A stretch of DNA of 42,807 nt from Aureimonas altamirensis (lineage in GTDB: Bacteria; Pseudomonadota; Alphaproteobacteria; Rhizobiales; Rhizobiaceae): positions 1-42,807 of the forward strand of contig NZ_BBWQ01000014.1 in the NCBI RefSeq assembly GCF_001463885.1, written 5' to 3'. Position numbers and translations under genes: made by a program. The notes under the pieces are model-generated. The model was given only the letters and a program-made list of their open reading frames with translations, was not told where the DNA came from and did not search any database. Below are positions 9,057 through 20,317 of the stretch, piece by piece; the stretch's first letter is position 1, and each line of letters opens with the position of its first letter.

Positions 9057-10144
9057 CCGCGGCCCGTCTGGCCGCGATGGCGCAGATAATGATCCGCGAT
9101 CGCGCAGGCCATCATGGCTTCGCCGATGGGCACGGCGCGAATGCCGACGCACGGATCGTGCCGCCCCTTGGTCATCACATCCACCTCCTGGCCCGATGCG
9201 TCGATGGACCGGCGCGGCGTAAGGATGGAGGATGTCGGCTTGACGGCAAAGCGCGCCACGATGGGCTGGCCGGTGGAGATGCCGCCGAGGATGCCGCCGG
9301 CATGGTTGGACAGAAACTCGGCCTTTCCGTCGGCGCCCATGCGCATCTCGTCGGCGTTGTCCTCACCGGTCAGACGGGCGGCGTTGAAGCCTTCGCCGAT
9401 CTCTACGCCTTTCACGGCGTTGATCGACATCAGATTGGCCGCGATATCCTGGTCGAGCTTGCCGTAAAGCGGCGCGCCGAGGCCAACGGGAACACCTTCG
9501 GCCACCACTTCCACCACCGCCCCGATGGAGGAGCCGGCCTTGCGGATCTTGTCGAGATCTTCGGCCCACAGCGCTGCGGTGCCGGCATCCGGGCAGAAGA
9601 AGGGATTGGACCGGACATCGTCCCAGTTCCAGCTCTGGCGGTTCACCGCGCGGTCGCCGATCTGCACCAGCGCGCCCCGTATGCGCACGCCCGGCACCAC
9701 CAGACGGGCTATGGCGCCGGCGGCCACGCGCGTTGCCGTTTCTCGCGCCGACGAGCGCCCGCCGCCACGGAAATCGCGGACCCCGTATTTCTGGTCGTAG
9801 GCATAGTCGGCATGGCCGGGGCGATAGCGCTGGGCAATGTCCGAGTAATCCTTCGAACGCTGGTCCACGTTGCGGATTTCCATGGCGATGGGCGTGCCGG
9901 TGGTCATGAGCGTTCCGTCCGTCTGCTCGATGACGCCGGACAGGATCTCGACCGTATCGGGCTCCTGACGCTGGGTGGTGTAACGCGATTGTCCGGGACG
10001 CCGCTTGTCCAGCTCGGCCTGGATATCGGCGCGTGTGAACGTCAGCCCGGGCGGCGTGCCGTCGACGATGCAGCCGATGGCCACGCCATGACTTTCGCCA
10101 AAGGTGGTGACGCGGAAGAGGTGGCCAAAACTGTTATGCGACAT
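9053..10144 (-). CDS. aroC: Chorismate synthase
   Basis: 363 residues from [20 protein letters not shown]; the ATG at 10144 has GGGGAGAG upstream and matches family N-termini, so an in-frame ATG five codons earlier is less likely. It converts 5-enolpyruvylshikimate 3-phosphate to chorismate with reduced FMN, the last common step to aromatic amino acids. Family signatures seen are [28 protein letters not shown] with [14 protein letters not shown], and the C-terminal [14 protein letters not shown]. It heads a minus-strand run (aroC, HDAC, xseB) with 4-bp and 9-bp junctions. Confidence 0.97.
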   Translation of the reverse strand: MSHNSFGHLFRVTTFGESHGVAIGCIVDGTPPGLTFTRADIQAELDKRRPGQSRYTTQRQEPDTVEILSGVIEQTDGTLMTTGTPIAMEIRNVDQRSKDYSDIAQRYRPGHADYAYDQKYGVRDFRGGGRSSARETATRVAAGAIARLVVPGVRIRGALVQIGDRAVNRQSWNWDDVRSNPFFCPDAGTAALWAEDLDKIRKAGSSIGAVVEVVAEGVPVGLGAPLYGKLDQDIAANLMSINAVKGVEIGEGFNAARLTGEDNADEMRMGADGKAEFLSNHAGGILGGISTGQPIVARFAVKPTSSILTPRRSIDASGQEVDVMTKGRHDPCVGIRAVPIGEAMMACAIADHYLRHRGQTGRG

Positions 10145-10307
10145 AACTCTCCCCGGCATCCGGAATTCCTGCGGAATGCTCTAGGCCACGCCCGGCGGCA
10201 GGGTCAAATTTTAATCTCTGCCGCGTTGGGGCGGGCCCGAAAAAAACACAAAGCCGGTGGAGTTTTCCTTGCTCCGTTAATTATTTTCAAGCGATCGTTG
10301 CACGTTC

Positions 10308-10526
10308 ATGGACCGTAGAGCCATTGCCCTTTTTGCCAGCTCCGTGCTGGTCATATCCGCCACGATACCGCCCCGCGCGCAGGAGGCGGAGGGCATTGTC
10401 GCCTCTATCGACCGCACCGGTGCGTTGCTGACACTCGACGACGGCACCCGCTACGCCTTGCCGGACACACACGACTATGCGCCCCTGCAACCCGGCATGC
10501 AGGTACATCTGCTTTATCTGGCCTGA
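10308..10526 (+). CDS. DUF1344 small secreted protein
   Basis: 72 residues. A signal peptide (residues 1 to about 24, cleavage near APRAQ-like PPRAQ) precedes a compact domain with the DUF1344 pattern: EGIVASIDRTGALLTLDDG, then ALPDT and LQPGMQVHLLYLA. This small periplasmic domain is common in Rhizobiales and of unknown function. No clear Shine-Dalgarno stands before the ATG. It converges with the histidine phosphatase (10-bp gap). Confidence 0.8.
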   Translation: MDRRAIALFASSVLVISATIPPRAQEAEGIVASIDRTGALLTLDDGTRYALPDTHDYAPLQPGMQVHLLYLA

Positions 10527-10536
10527 GGGCGACCGG

Positions 10537-11136
10537 TCATACCCAGTCGATCTGGCCATCCTCGGCCTTCAGCACCCTGTCCTGCTGGATCAGCGCGTAA
10601 GCCGCCTCCTGCGGCGGCACGCCGCCATACATTTCAAGGAAGACGCGCGTGATGCCGCCATGGGCAACCACGATGCTGCGCCCGGCCAGGCCCTCGAAGA
10701 CGGGGCGGGCTCTGTCGGCCAGCATGCGATAGGATTCAGCCGTCGGACCGTTCGGCTTGAAGTTCCACTTGTCGGCATCGCGCCGCGCGATTTCCTGCGG
10801 CTCGTCGCGGCTGATTTCCTCCAGCGTACGATTTTGCCAGTCGCCGAAATTCAGCTCCATCAGGCGCTCGTCCGTTGCGAAGTCGTCAGGCTCCAGTCCG
10901 CACTCCCGCCGGATGATGCGCATCGTTTCCCGGGTGCGGGTGAGGGGGCTCGCCACGAAGTGGAAATCCTTCACCGCGCTGCCCAGTGCCAGGCGCAGAT
11001 ACCGCCCGTTCCGCTTGGCCTGCACGCGCCCGAGCGCGTTCAACGGCGTATCGACCTGGCCCTGGATGCGGCCCTCCGCATTCCAGTTGGTCTGGCCGTG
11101 GCGGCATAGATAGATCAGCGGCAGCGCATGCGACAC
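10537..11136 (-). CDS. Histidine phosphatase family protein
   Basis: 199 residues of the phosphoglycerate-mutase-like fold. The N-terminal YLCRHGQTNWNAEGRIQG holds the phospho-acceptor His in the RHG motif, MELNFGDWQ carries the acid/base region, and VVAHGGITR holds the second catalytic His. Most bacterial proteins of this type are phosphatases on small phosphorylated metabolites rather than true mutases. It lies 9 bp downstream of fabI on the same strand, so the two are probably co-transcribed. Substrate unknown. Confidence 0.92.
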   Translation of the reverse strand: MSHALPLIYLCRHGQTNWNAEGRIQGQVDTPLNALGRVQAKRNGRYLRLALGSAVKDFHFVASPLTRTRETMRIIRRECGLEPDDFATDERLMELNFGDWQNRTLEEISRDEPQEIARRDADKWNFKPNGPTAESYRMLADRARPVFEGLAGRSIVVAHGGITRVFLEMYGGVPPQEAAYALIQQDRVLKAEDGQIDWV

Positions 11137-11145
11137 GGATTTCGC

Positions 11146-11964
11146 TCAGTCCTTGATGACGGAAATGTCCGGGGCGTCCACGGCCTTCATGCCGACCGTG
11201 TGATAGCCCGAATCGACGTGATGCACTTCGCCGGTAACGGCCGTCGACATGTCGGACAGCAGATAGAGAGCCGACTGGCCCACCTCGTCGATGGAAACGG
11301 TCCGCTTCAAGGGCGAGTTGTACTCGTTCCATTTCAGGATGTAGCGGAAATCGCCGATGCCGGACGCCGCCAGGGTCTTGATGGGGCCGGCGGAGATGGC
11401 GTTGACCCGGATGGCCTTGCTGCCGAGGTCTACCGCAAGGTAGCGCACCGAAGCCTCGAGTGCGGCCTTTGCAACACCCATGACGTTGTAGTGCGGCATC
11501 ACCTTTTCGGCGCCGTAATAGGTGAGCGTCAGGATCGATCCACCTTCGCTCATCAGGGCCTCGGCGCGCTTGGCGACGGCGGTCAGGGAATAGACCGAGA
11601 TGAGCATCGTCTTGGTGAAGTTGCCCTCGCTCGTGTCGACATAGCGACCGGTGAGCTCGTCCTTGTCGGAGAAGCCGATGGCGTGCACCACGAAGTCGAG
11701 CTTGCCCCATTTGTCGGCCAGCGTCTCGAAGACCGCGTCGATGGTGGCGGCGTCGCTGACATCGCAATGGCCCGCCAGGAACGCACCCAGCTCGGCGGCC
11801 AGCGGCTCGACGCGCTTCTTGAGCGCGTCGCCCTGCCATGTCAGCGCGACCTCGGCACCCTGATCGGCCAGCGCCTTCGCGATGCCCCAGGCGATGGATC
11901 GGTTGTTAGCCACGCCCATGATAAGCCCGCGCTTGCCTGCCATCAGGCCGCCTTTTTCCGCCAT
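11146..11964 (-). CDS. fabI: Enoyl-[acyl-carrier-protein] reductase, NADH-dependent
   Basis: 272 residues. FabI reduces trans-2-enoyl-ACP in the last step of each type II fatty acid elongation cycle and is the target of triclosan. The nucleotide-binding segment GLIMGVANNRSIAWGIAKAL is at about 13-32, and the catalytic pair is the Tyr and Lys of YNVMGVAK, with TYYGAEKV just before. The ATG at 11964 has AAGGAG seven bases upstream; a second in-frame ATG seven codons later (MAGKRG) is less favoured. A histidine phosphatase follows 9 bp downstream. Confidence 0.96.
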   Translation of the reverse strand: MAEKGGLMAGKRGLIMGVANNRSIAWGIAKALADQGAEVALTWQGDALKKRVEPLAAELGAFLAGHCDVSDAATIDAVFETLADKWGKLDFVVHAIGFSDKDELTGRYVDTSEGNFTKTMLISVYSLTAVAKRAEALMSEGGSILTLTYYGAEKVMPHYNVMGVAKAALEASVRYLAVDLGSKAIRVNAISAGPIKTLAASGIGDFRYILKWNEYNSPLKRTVSIDEVGQSALYLLSDMSTAVTGEVHHVDSGYHTVGMKAVDAPDISVIKD

Positions 11965-12011
11965 GGACGCGCTCCTTGACCCCTAAGGTCGAATTGTTTC
12001 CGGTGCGCGGC

Positions 12012-12040
12012 GGTATGGCACAGGCTTTCCCGCACGACAA
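12012..12040 (-). promoter_or_regulatory. Candidate sigma70-type promoter of fabI
   Basis: On the minus strand TTGTCG (12040-12035) and CATACC (12017-12012) are separated by 17 bp and lie about 48 bp upstream of the fabI ATG. The -35 matches four of six consensus positions and the -10 is weak. Prediction by eye only. Confidence 0.35.
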
Positions 12041-12090
12041 GTTCACGCTTGAACGCGTGCTGACATGCTTCGCGAGCGGGAAGCCCCGTC

Positions 12091-13029
12091 TTATTCGGCG
12101 GCTTTTGCCTTATCGCGTTCCCGCAGGAAGGCGGCCAGCTCTTCGTCCGGGGTTTCCGGCAGGGCAAGCTGAAGCGTGACCAGCAGGTCTCCGCGTTCGC
12201 CGCCCTTCTGCGTCAGGCCCTTGCCGCGCAGCCTGAGCGTGCGGCCGGAACTGGTCCATGGCGCGATCTTGGCGGCGACGCGCCCATCCAGCGTATCGAC
12301 GGTCAGCCGTCCGCCAAGGATGGCGGTTTCCAACGGCAGGTCCTGGCGCAACTGCAGATCGCGTCCGCGCACGGTGAAGCGCGGATGCTCGGCGAAGGCG
12401 ATGGTGATCAGCGCATCGCCATCCTTGCCGCCCGGTGTGGGAGACGGCTGCCCCTGGCCGCGCAGGCGAATCGTCTGTCCGTCCTCGACACCGTCGGGGA
12501 GCTTGATCGCCAGCCGTTTGCCGGTGGGGAAGATGGCCTCTACCTTTTCGCCGGAAACGACATCTTCCAGATGCACCTTCAGCGTGGCGCGCATATCCTC
12601 GCCCTTCAAGGGCGCCTGTGGACGGCGCGCACCGCCGAAGCCGCGCGTGCCACCGGCGCGCCCGCTGAAAGCCTGCTCGAAGAAATCGGCAAAGCCGCCG
12701 GCATCGCCGCCGCGGAACTCGAAATTGCCACCGCCCCCGAACGGGTCGCCGGCATGGCCCTGGCCGCCCCCGAACGGGTTGCCACCGCTGAAGCCCTGGA
12801 ACTTCTGCTTGCCCTCGGCATCGATCTCGCCCCGGTCGTACTGGCCCCTCTTGTCCTTGTCGCCCAGGATCTCATAGGCCTGATTGACCTCGTTGAAGAG
12901 GCCGCTGGCTTTCGGATCGTCCTGGTTGGCATCGGGGTGGTACTTCTTGGCAAGCTTGCGGAAGGCGGATTTGATCTCGCTTTCGCTGGCCGATTTGCCG
13001 ACGCCGAGAACGGCGTATGGATCCCGCAT
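12091..13029 (-). CDS. Class B J-domain protein (DnaJ C-terminal domain, CbpA-like)
   Basis: 312 residues. The J-domain (about 3-68) has the essential HPD at 31-33 in KKYHPDAN; it is followed by a Gly/Phe-rich linker (about 75-130) and the two beta-barrel substrate-binding subdomains (LKVHLEDVVSGEKV, then RGQGQPSPTPGGKDGD and RVAAKIAPWTSSGRTLRL). The zinc-finger CxxCxGxG repeats of true DnaJ are absent, so this is a CbpA/class B co-chaperone that would stimulate DnaK ATPase. dnaK is not nearby. GAGGACAC precedes the ATG. It lies 126 bp upstream of fabI on the same strand. Confidence 0.93.
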   Translation of the reverse strand: MRDPYAVLGVGKSASESEIKSAFRKLAKKYHPDANQDDPKASGLFNEVNQAYEILGDKDKRGQYDRGEIDAEGKQKFQGFSGGNPFGGGQGHAGDPFGGGGNFEFRGGDAGGFADFFEQAFSGRAGGTRGFGGARRPQAPLKGEDMRATLKVHLEDVVSGEKVEAIFPTGKRLAIKLPDGVEDGQTIRLRGQGQPSPTPGGKDGDALITIAFAEHPRFTVRGRDLQLRQDLPLETAILGGRLTVDTLDGRVAAKIAPWTSSGRTLRLRGKGLTQKGGERGDLLVTLQLALPETPDEELAAFLRERDKAKAAE

Positions 13030-13147
13030 GTGTCCTCAAGTTCCTTTTGTCGCAGGGTGCGTTGGATAAATGACGTATCCTATATGGCAATGCCACGGCG
13101 CGGCATAAAGACCCATTTGCATCGATGGAACGGAAATTATGGGGCTT

Positions 13148-13582
13148 TCAGCCGGCCTCGCCGAATCGGGTCAGCACCCATTCGCCCGAGCCTGCGCTGC
13201 ATGCCTCGCCATTGTAGAGGGCGATCCCGTCGAAGCGCTGGCGCGACGTCGTGAAGCGGCGGCAGATGGCCGAGCCCTCGCGCATTTCCTCGATGGCCGT
13301 GATCGTGCCCGATGCGCCCGTTTCAGCGTTTGCCCAGGCGACGGCGAGGGGGCTTTGCGACAGTTTGGCCGCCGATACGGCATTGCGCACGGTGCGCCCA
13401 TCGGACAGTCGGTCGGTATCCACCACTGGCGCGGCCCCCGCCGCGCCGGGCGCGATAGAGCCCGTCGTGATCGACCTGTCGACCATGTCTTCCAGGCCGC
13501 CGCCCGACAGGGTGCACCCGCCGAGAAAGAGCGCTGTCAGAAGGCCTGCCGTGGACGTGCGGCCGCAGCGCCGCCGCAGCAT
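13148..13582 (-). CDS. RT0821/Lpp0805-type surface lipoprotein
   Basis: 144 residues from the ATG at 13582. MLRRRCGRTS begins a lipoprotein signal peptide whose lipobox LGGC places the lipidated Cys at residue 23. The C-terminal half (ETGASGTITAIEEMREGSAICRRFTT in overlapping parts: SGTITAIEEM, CRRFTTSRQRFDGIALYNGE) matches the short outer-membrane lipoprotein family first described in Rickettsia and Legionella, of unknown function. An alternative ATG at 13621 has a slightly better Shine-Dalgarno (GGGA) but would give an unusually long signal peptide and leave only 40 bp to the divergent pdxH. Confidence 0.75.
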   Translation of the reverse strand: MLRRRCGRTSTAGLLTALFLGGCTLSGGGLEDMVDRSITTGSIAPGAAGAAPVVDTDRLSDGRTVRNAVSAAKLSQSPLAVAWANAETGASGTITAIEEMREGSAICRRFTTSRQRFDGIALYNGEACSAGSGEWVLTRFGEAG

Positions 13583-13661
13583 GGCGTACCCGAAGTCTTT
13601 GCCTGGATCGAAGAACGCCATTAGGTAGTCCCGGATTGGAAACTGGAGACTGGCGAAGACA

Positions 13662-14282
13662 ATGAGTCGTCCGACATTAACATTGGATGAAGTGGGCACG
13701 GACCCGTTCGCCGCCTTTGCGACATGGTTAAAGGACGCATCGGAGACGGAGCCGAACGACCCCAACGCTATGGCGTTGGCAACCGTCGATGGCGCGGGCA
13801 TGCCGGATGTCCGCATGGTGCTGCTGAAGGGGCTGGATGCAGCCGGGTTCGTCTTCTACACCAATTTCGAAAGCGCAAAGGGCGAGGAGCTGTTGGGCCA
13901 GCCGCGCGCCGGCCTGTGCTTCCACTGGAAGACGCAGCGCCGGCAGGTGCGCGTGCGCGGTCCGGTGGAGATCGTCTCGCAAGACGAGGCCGACGCCTAT
14001 TATGCAAGCCGGCCGCGCGGCAGCCGCATCGGCGCCTGGGCCTCGGACCAGTCGCGCCCGCTGAAGGACCGTTCCCTGCTGGAGGCGCGGATCGCCGAGC
14101 TGGAAGACCGTTTCGGGCCGGATGGCGAAATCGCCCGTCCGGCGCGCTGGTCGGGTTTCCGGGTGCGCCCGCTGGAGATCGAGTTCTGGCAGGACGGCAC
14201 CTACCGCCTGCACGACCGATTCCGCTTTACGCGCGCGGGTGTCGACGCGGCCACATGGGACGTCGCGCGCCTCTATCCGTGA
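13662..14282 (+). CDS. pdxH: Pyridoxamine 5'-phosphate oxidase
   Basis: 206 residues. It oxidises pyridoxine or pyridoxamine 5'-phosphate to pyridoxal 5'-phosphate using FMN. Recognisable are [25 protein letters not shown] (parts [14 protein letters not shown] and MVLLKGLD), the [13 protein letters not shown] segment, the FMN/PLP motif [30 protein letters not shown], and the C-terminal [17 protein letters not shown] with WDVARLYP at the end. It is divergent from the lipoprotein gene and converges with tldD, 5 bp apart. Confidence 0.96.
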   Translation: MSRPTLTLDEVGTDPFAAFATWLKDASETEPNDPNAMALATVDGAGMPDVRMVLLKGLDAAGFVFYTNFESAKGEELLGQPRAGLCFHWKTQRRQVRVRGPVEIVSQDEADAYYASRPRGSRIGAWASDQSRPLKDRSLLEARIAELEDRFGPDGEIARPARWSGFRVRPLEIEFWQDGTYRLHDRFRFTRAGVDAATWDVARLYP

Positions 14283-14287
14283 TGCCG

Positions 14288-15706
14288 TCAGGCGGATTCG
14301 GTTCCGCCGACGGTCATCCTGTCCATGCGCAGATGCGGCTGGCCGACGCCCACGGGTACGCCCTGGCCGGCCTTGCCGCACATGCCGATGCCGGTATCGA
14401 GCGCCAGATCGTTGCCGACCATCGACACGCGGTGCATGGCGTCGGGGCCGTTGCCGATCAGCATGGCGCCCTTGATGGGCTCGGCCACCTTGCCGCCGCG
14501 TATGCGATAGGCCTCGGTACAGGCGAAGACGAACTTGCCGGAGGTGATGTCCACCTGTCCGCCGCCGAATGACACCGCGTAGATCCCGTCCTGGACGGAT
14601 TCGATGATCTCCGCCGGTTCATGCGGACCGGCCAGCATCATCGTATTGGTCATGCGCGGCATTGGCGCATAGGCATAGGACTGGCGGCGCCCGTTGCCGG
14701 TGGCCTGCATGCCCATCAGCCGGGCATTCTGCCTGTCCTGCATGTAGCTCACCAGTTTGCCGTCTTCTATCAGCACATTGCGGGCACTGGGGGTGCCTTC
14801 GTCGTCGATCGTAAGAGAGCCGCGCCTGTCGGCTATGGTGCCGTCGTCGACGACGGTCACGCCGCGCGCCGCCACCTGCTGCCCCATCAGGCCCGAGAAG
14901 GCGGATGTCTTCTTGCGGTTGAAGTCGCCTTCCAGGCCATGGCCGACCGCCTCGTGCAGCATGACGCCGGGCCAGCCGGCGGCCAGCACGATATCGAATG
15001 TGCCGGCGGGCGCCGGGGCCGCCTCCAGGTTCACCAGCGCCTGCGCCAGTGCCTTGTCGGCCACGTCGCGCCAGTTTTCGGGCGCCACAACCCCATCCAG
15101 CCCGACGCGGCCGCCGCCGCCGAAGGAGCCGCTCTCCTGCCGGCCCTCCCGCTCTGCCACGACGCTGACATTGAGGCGGACCAGCGGGCGGATATCGCGC
15201 ACCAGCGAACCGTCGGTCCGCAGGATCTCGACATGCTGCCACTGCGCCCCGAGTGTCACCGACACCTGGCGCACGGTCGGGTCCTTGCCGCGCAGATAGG
15301 CGTCGATCTCGCCCAGCAGCCGCACTTTCTCTTCGAAGCTCGGCGAGGGGATGGGGTTTTCGTCGCCGTAGAGGCGCCGGTTGGTGCCGGCCGGAGCCTC
15401 GGCCATCGTTCCGGCATGCCCGTCCCGGGCGGTGGATACGGCTTCGGCGGCGCGCTTGAGGGCGCTTCCAGTGAATTCTCCCGAATGGGCAAACCCGACG
15501 ACCTCGCCCGATACGGCGCGCATGCCGAAGCCCTGGTCGGTCGAGAAATTGCCCGCCTTCAGCCGGCCATTATCGAACACCAGCGATTCCTGCTCGCGGT
15601 ACTCCAGGTACAATTCGCCGTCATCGGCACCGCGAAGCGCGTCGCCGAGCAGGATCTCGACATGCTCTCGAGACATGTCGAAGCGGTCGATCAGGGATGT
15701 GGACAT
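14288..15706 (-). CDS. tldD: Metalloprotease TldD
   Basis: 472 residues from MSTSLIDRFDMS at 15706; the frame is open for eight further codons to an ATG at 15730 that has no better ribosome site. The zinc motif HEAVGHGLEGD carries the HExxxH signature of the TldD/PmbA (U62) family. TldD with TldE degrades unfolded peptides and matures antibiotics such as microcin B17 in Enterobacteria; in alphaproteobacteria its role is less known. The C-terminal GRRQSYAYAPMPRMTNTMM and GMCGKAGQGVPVGVGQPHLR are typical. It lies 78 bp downstream of ialB. Confidence 0.94.
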   Translation of the reverse strand: MSTSLIDRFDMSREHVEILLGDALRGADDGELYLEYREQESLVFDNGRLKAGNFSTDQGFGMRAVSGEVVGFAHSGEFTGSALKRAAEAVSTARDGHAGTMAEAPAGTNRRLYGDENPIPSPSFEEKVRLLGEIDAYLRGKDPTVRQVSVTLGAQWQHVEILRTDGSLVRDIRPLVRLNVSVVAEREGRQESGSFGGGGRVGLDGVVAPENWRDVADKALAQALVNLEAAPAPAGTFDIVLAAGWPGVMLHEAVGHGLEGDFNRKKTSAFSGLMGQQVAARGVTVVDDGTIADRRGSLTIDDEGTPSARNVLIEDGKLVSYMQDRQNARLMGMQATGNGRRQSYAYAPMPRMTNTMMLAGPHEPAEIIESVQDGIYAVSFGGGQVDITSGKFVFACTEAYRIRGGKVAEPIKGAMLIGNGPDAMHRVSMVGNDLALDTGIGMCGKAGQGVPVGVGQPHLRMDRMTVGGTESA

Positions 15707-15784
15707 GGCCGGTTCCGGGCTTCTCATCATAGGTCAGATAGGACGCGAAATTGGTTCTGGCATCGGCCCACCACGAATCCGCGG

Positions 15785-16375
15785 TCAGGGGAGGGCGTCG
15801 AAACCCTCGCCGAAGCCCTCCAGCTCGACCGGAATGCCGATCCCCTGCTCGGGCGTCTGGAATACGATAAAGGTTGCCGATGTGCCCTCGGACAACGTCT
15901 TGCGCAGGTTGGGGTCCAGGATCACCTCGGCGTAGCAGCCATCCTCGAAGCAGCGCATGAACTGCGCCTTGCCGATATCCTGGCCGTCGACATACAGGCC
16001 GAGGCCATTTGGCAGAAGCACGCCCAGCGGTGCCAGCACACGCAGGATCTCGGTGTTTCCGTCGGCGGTCTTCAACGCGATGACCGTCAGGCCAACCTCG
16101 GGCCGGTCGTCGGCAACGACGTTCTGCAGCAGGGCACATTGTTCGGTGGGGGCGCCGGGAGCGCTCTCGCATACGATCGACCATGAGCCATGGGTAGAGC
16201 GTACCGTGCCGCTGGCCGCCGGCTGGCTGCCGATGGCCGGCGCCGCGGGCTCTGCCGGCGCGGCGGCGGGTGCGCCATCCTCCGGCGTCGTGGCCGGCGC
16301 CTCCTGTGCCGACGCCATGCCGGACAGCGCGGCCGAAACGAGGAGGGCGGTGAAGGAGCGGCGCAGAAAAGTCAT
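15785..16375 (-). CDS. Invasion associated locus B (IalB) family protein
   Basis: 196 residues. A Sec signal peptide (residues 1 to about 23, ending MASAQ) precedes a Pro/Ala-rich linker (about 24-55), then the IalB domain with HGSWSIVCES, CALLQNVV, VLLPNGLGLYVDG, and MRCFEDGCYAEVIL; four Cys are spaced as in the family and could form two disulfides. IalB was named from Bartonella erythrocyte invasion, but homologues are widespread in free-living Rhizobiales as periplasmic proteins of unknown role. It is divergent from coxB across a 320-bp region with a GANTC cluster, and tldD follows it. Confidence 0.92.
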   Translation of the reverse strand: MTFLRRSFTALLVSAALSGMASAQEAPATTPEDGAPAAAPAEPAAPAIGSQPAASGTVRSTHGSWSIVCESAPGAPTEQCALLQNVVADDRPEVGLTVIALKTADGNTEILRVLAPLGVLLPNGLGLYVDGQDIGKAQFMRCFEDGCYAEVILDPNLRKTLSEGTSATFIVFQTPEQGIGIPVELEGFGEGFDALP

Positions 16376-16387
16376 CTATCTCTTTCC

Positions 16388-16506
16388 GAATCAATCGAAT
16401 CTGAACGGTCGGACGCGACGTCATTATCCGATTGCGAAGCGTCGCTGCAAACGGTGCGTCGAATCGAATCACTCGCCCTTGCGGCACCGCGCGTCTAGAA
16501 TGACTC
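16388..16506. promoter_or_regulatory. Cluster of five GANTC (CcrM) methylation sites
   Basis: GAATC occurs at 16388-16392, 16397-16401, 16461-16465 and 16466-16470, and GACTC at 16502-16506: five sites in 119 bp. GANTC is the recognition sequence of CcrM, which is encoded at 35.8 kb in this window, and such sites in promoters can couple transcription to replication-driven hemimethylation through GcrA or CtrA circuits. The sites are directly visible; a regulatory role is inference. Confidence 0.6.
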
Positions 16507-16522
16507 CGACAAAAAGCCGATA

Positions 16523-16550
16523 CTGGCGCAAGGCAGTGGCCTTGCGCCGG
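16523..16550. other. Strong hairpin in the ialB-coxB intergenic region
   Basis: GGCGCAAGGC (16525-16534) and GCCTTGCGCC (16539-16548) form a perfect 10-bp stem with an AGTG loop, extended by two further pairs. On the minus strand an AAAAA/TTTTT tract lies about 10 bases beyond it (16511-16515), so it could end a leftward transcript; it could also be a 5'-UTR element of coxB. No T-run adjoins the stem directly. Confidence 0.45.
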
Positions 16551-16695
16551 ATCATGTTGCGAAGTGGGCGGTTTCGTGGTTTTAAGCGGGCCGGCCAATT
16601 GCACATTGGCGGCATTCGAAATTAGCGATCCGGTCACGGGTCCGGGAAGCCGTAGGGCGGGGCCATTGGGTAAGATCCTCGCGGGGAGAGCATTC

Positions 16696-19271
<2,576 letters not shown>

Positions 19272-19317
19272 GGCGGGCGCGGCTCCGGCGGGACGCTTCC
19301 GCCATCCTCGACAAAAC

Positions 19318-19347
19318 CATGGCCCGTTCACGCATGAGCGGGCCATG
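19318..19347 (+). other. Long hairpin between ctaD and ctaB
   Basis: CATGGCCCGTTCA and TGAGCGGGCCATG form a 13-pair stem (one G-T wobble) around a CGCA tetraloop, 46 bp after the ctaD stop and 22 bp before the ctaB start. No U-tract follows, so it is more likely a stabilising or processing element protecting the abundant coxB-ctaD message than a complete terminator. Confidence 0.6.
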
Positions 19348-19369
19348 ACGGCAGAACAAGGGTGATCAC

Positions 19370-20317
19370 TTGACCGCAACCGAACTCAGCCCGGACACGG
19401 CGGCACGGCCCGGAATAAGCCTTGCCGAACCCGGCGATTTCGTCAGCCTTCTCAAGCCGAGCGTGATGTCGCTCGTCATGTTGACGGCTGTTACCGGCTT
19501 CGTGCTTGCCCCCGGCTCGATCCATCCTTTCCTGGGTCTCGTGTCGCTTCTGGCCATCGCAGTCGGCGCCGGCGCGTCGGGCGCGCTCAACATGTGGTAC
19601 GATGCCGATATCGACCGGCTGATGGCCCGCACCGCCAAGCGGCCGGTGCCGCGCGGCCGCATCCAGCCGGAAGGGGCGCTGGCCTTCGGCCTGTCCTTGT
19701 CCATTCTGTCCGTGCTGACGCTCGGCCTCGTCGCCAACTGGTTCGCTGCGGCCTTCCTGGCCTTCACCATCTTTTTCTACGCCGTCATCTACACGATGTG
19801 GCTCAAGCGCCGGACGGCGCAGAACATCGTCATCGGCGGTGCCGCCGGCGCGTTTCCGCCCATGGTGGGCTGGGCGGTGGTAACGGGCGGCGTTTCGCTG
19901 GAGAGCTTCGTGCTCTTCCTCATCATATTCCTTTGGACGCCCCCGCATTTCTGGGCGCTGGCGCTGTTCAAGGTCAAGGAATACGGCGCTGCCGGAATCC
20001 CGATGCTGCCCAATGTGGCGGGTCGCGCGTCCACACGCCGGCAGATCTTCCTGTACAGCCTCGTGCTTGCGCCCTGCGGCGTCGCGCCCTGGCTGCTGGG
20101 CTTCTCCGGCCCGGTCTACGGCCTGGTATCGGTGCTTCTGGGCGCCAACTTCCTGCGGCACGCTTATGCGGTCTTGCGCATGAGCGACGATGATACCGCG
20201 ATGCTGCCCGCCAAGAAGCTGTTCGGCTTTTCGATCGTCTATCTCTTCGCCCTGTTCGCTCTGCTTCTGGCCGAGGGCGTGTACCAGTCGTTCCTGCCGG
20301 GCTCGGGAGGGCTATGA
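19370..20317 (+). CDS. ctaB: Protoheme IX farnesyltransferase (heme O synthase)
   Basis: 315 residues from TTG at 19370 with AAGGGTG upstream. A UbiA-type polyprenyltransferase with about eight helices; the Mg/diphosphate motif is in [19 protein letters not shown]. The second conserved loop is [17 protein letters not shown]. It farnesylates heme b to heme O, the precursor of heme a for subunit I. It overlaps the small coxF gene by 4 bp. The rare TTG start may lower expression relative to the structural subunits. Confidence 0.96.
   Translation: MTATELSPDTAARPGISLAEPGDFVSLLKPSVMSLVMLTAVTGFVLAPGSIHPFLGLVSLLAIAVGAGASGALNMWYDADIDRLMARTAKRPVPRGRIQPEGALAFGLSLSILSVLTLGLVANWFAAAFLAFTIFFYAVIYTMWLKRRTAQNIVIGGAAGAFPPMVGWAVVTGGVSLESFVLFLIIFLWTPPHFWALALFKVKEYGAAGIPMLPNVAGRASTRRQIFLYSLVLAPCGVAPWLLGFSGPVYGLVSVLLGANFLRHAYAVLRMSDDDTAMLPAKKLFGFSIVYLFALFALLLAEGVYQSFLPGSGGL

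Larger units (their letters stand above)
16376..16695. promoter_or_regulatory. Gene-free divergent promoter region between ialB and coxB
   Basis: 320 bp without a credible gene. It should hold the promoters of ialB (leftward) and the cytochrome oxidase operon (rightward). It contains a cluster of five GANTC sites and a 10-bp perfect hairpin, each listed separately, and the coxB Shine-Dalgarno GGGGAGAG at 16683-16690. No confident -35/-10 pair could be picked. Confidence 0.6.

Noticed and set aside
10281-10300. Possible CtrA box (TTAA-N7-TTAA) upstream of the DUF1344 gene
   Set aside because: The second half-site reads CAAG rather than TTAA, so only one half matches.
16564-16695. N-terminal extension of coxB from ATG 16564
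   Set aside because: The 44 extra residues precede a complete signal peptide that begins at GTG 16696 with a strong Shine-Dalgarno.
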